From contig MVGU01001366.1 in assembly GCA_002005505.1 (NCBI GenBank), forward strand, positions 1 to 10,000: a stretch of DNA of 10,000 nt, given 5' to 3'. This document shows positions 9,424-10,000 of this stretch, piece after piece. Numbering within the stretch: position 1 is the stretch's first letter; every line of letters begins with the position of its first letter. The DNA comes from Botryococcus braunii (Eukaryota; Chlorophyta; Trebouxiophyceae). The notes below the pieces were generated by a model. That model saw only the letters and a list, made by a program, of their open reading frames with translations, did no database searches and was not told the DNA's origin. The position numbers and the translations under genes were made by a program.

Positions 9424-9565
9424 CTACCTCGGTGAGGCGAGGTAGAAAATTCTCATCCTGCACGTTCGAGAGGTGGTAACCTGGTACCATGACCACCTGG
9501 TACTGTACAAACACGAGTACCTGTGGGCGGGAGTCCCGCCCACAGGTGCCGCAGGACCTGTGGGC
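9424..9565. repeat. Cluster of inverted repeats
   Basis: Three hairpins lie in series. CTACCTCG/CGAGGTAG at 9424-9431/9438-9445 has a 6-nt loop. AGGTGGT/ACCACCT is at 9471-9477/9492-9498. A perfect 14-bp inverted repeat is at 9519-9532/9534-9547 with a single central base. The 10-mer ACCTGTGGGC from that arm recurs as a direct repeat at 9556-9565. No gene or terminator context explains them. Confidence 0.85.
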
Positions 9566-9574
9566 CGGTGCGAT

Positions 9575-10000
9575 TGTCAAAAAACAGAAATCTTTTTTTT
9601 TTCTAAGCTTTCATCCAGGTTCTTATCATATTTGTTCAAACTTTGTCCAGCACTTTCACAAGTCACAGGGGGTAGGTCGAAATTTTTGCTGTCATCACCA
9701 TGCCTCCCCATGCTGTAAACCAGCAAAGCCCCACAATACACGTCACGCTACCGCAAACTAAAATTTGTTTTTCAAACTTTTTCATCCTGGCTTTCAACAT
9801 AATTGTTCAAACCTTGTCCAACACTTTAGATAGCCACAGAGGGTATGTCTAAACTTTTGCTGTCATGGGCATGCCTTTCCATCCTGTAAATCAGCACCCC
9901 TACACAATCGCGTCACGCTACCGCAAACTAACACTTGCATTTCACAGTTTTCATCCAGGTTCTTATCATAATTGTTCAAACTTCAACAGTTACTGGGGGT
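9575..10000. repeat. Tandem repeat family 2, about 170-bp period, running off the window
   Basis: TCATCC starts units at 9611, 9782 and 9951 (periods 171 and 169). The 20-mer CGTCACGCTACCGCAAACTA is identical at 9741 and 9911. Unit 3 is cut by the window end and carries a deletion of about 13 bp relative to unit 1. A partial leading unit may start near 9575. The array probably continues beyond the window. Confidence 0.9.

Noticed and set aside
8653..10000. CRISPR-like array
   Set aside because: The repeated units are about 170 bp with no constant short repeat and variable spacer pattern, and the genome is eukaryotic.

Overview
The window looks like nuclear DNA of a green plant lineage organism (Streptophyta: an alga of the charophyte type or a land plant, possibly seedless). 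The evidence is a split gene on the minus strand that encodes two plant-type B-box zinc fingers in series, the layout of the BBX/DBB (double B-box, STO-like) proteins of light signalling. The rest is intron, flank and repeat, with long dinucleotide and homopolymer tracts typical of a large repeat-rich eukaryotic genome. I cannot name the species.

Layout. 1-1309: no confident gene; C-runs and a weak candidate terminal exon. 1310-4923 (minus): the BBX gene. Exon 1 (4832-4923), exon 2 (4154-4294) and exon 3 (2038-2244) join in frame through phase-2 introns of 537 and 1909 bp. Together they give residues 1-146, with every zinc ligand of both B-boxes in place. The C-terminus is uncertain: either exon 3 reads through to a stop at 1971, or it splices to a candidate exon 4 at 1310-1541. 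Intron 2 carries degenerate A/C-rich repeats and a dispersed ~30-40 bp repeat. 4924-5300: probable 5' flank with several ACGT cores, a perfect 14-bp palindrome and a short possible upstream ORF.

5300-8230: a repeat landscape with a 57-bp (AC)n tract, a 479-bp almost pure purine tract, and a second 512-bp purine tract containing uninterrupted runs of A29, G41 and G54. These are followed by a 268-bp-period tandem duplication that repeats its own GA tract and a non-repetitive tail. 8232-10000: no gene seen. It holds two apparently unrelated tandem families, both with a period of about 170 bp (8653-9030 and about 9575 to the window end). A cluster of perfect hairpins, including a 14-bp-arm palindrome, lies between them at 9424-9565.

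Only one gene is supported, so there is no operon or multi-gene system. By family knowledge its product would be a nuclear zinc-finger regulator acting with HY5/COP1-type light signalling. That role is inferred from homology, not shown by this sequence.
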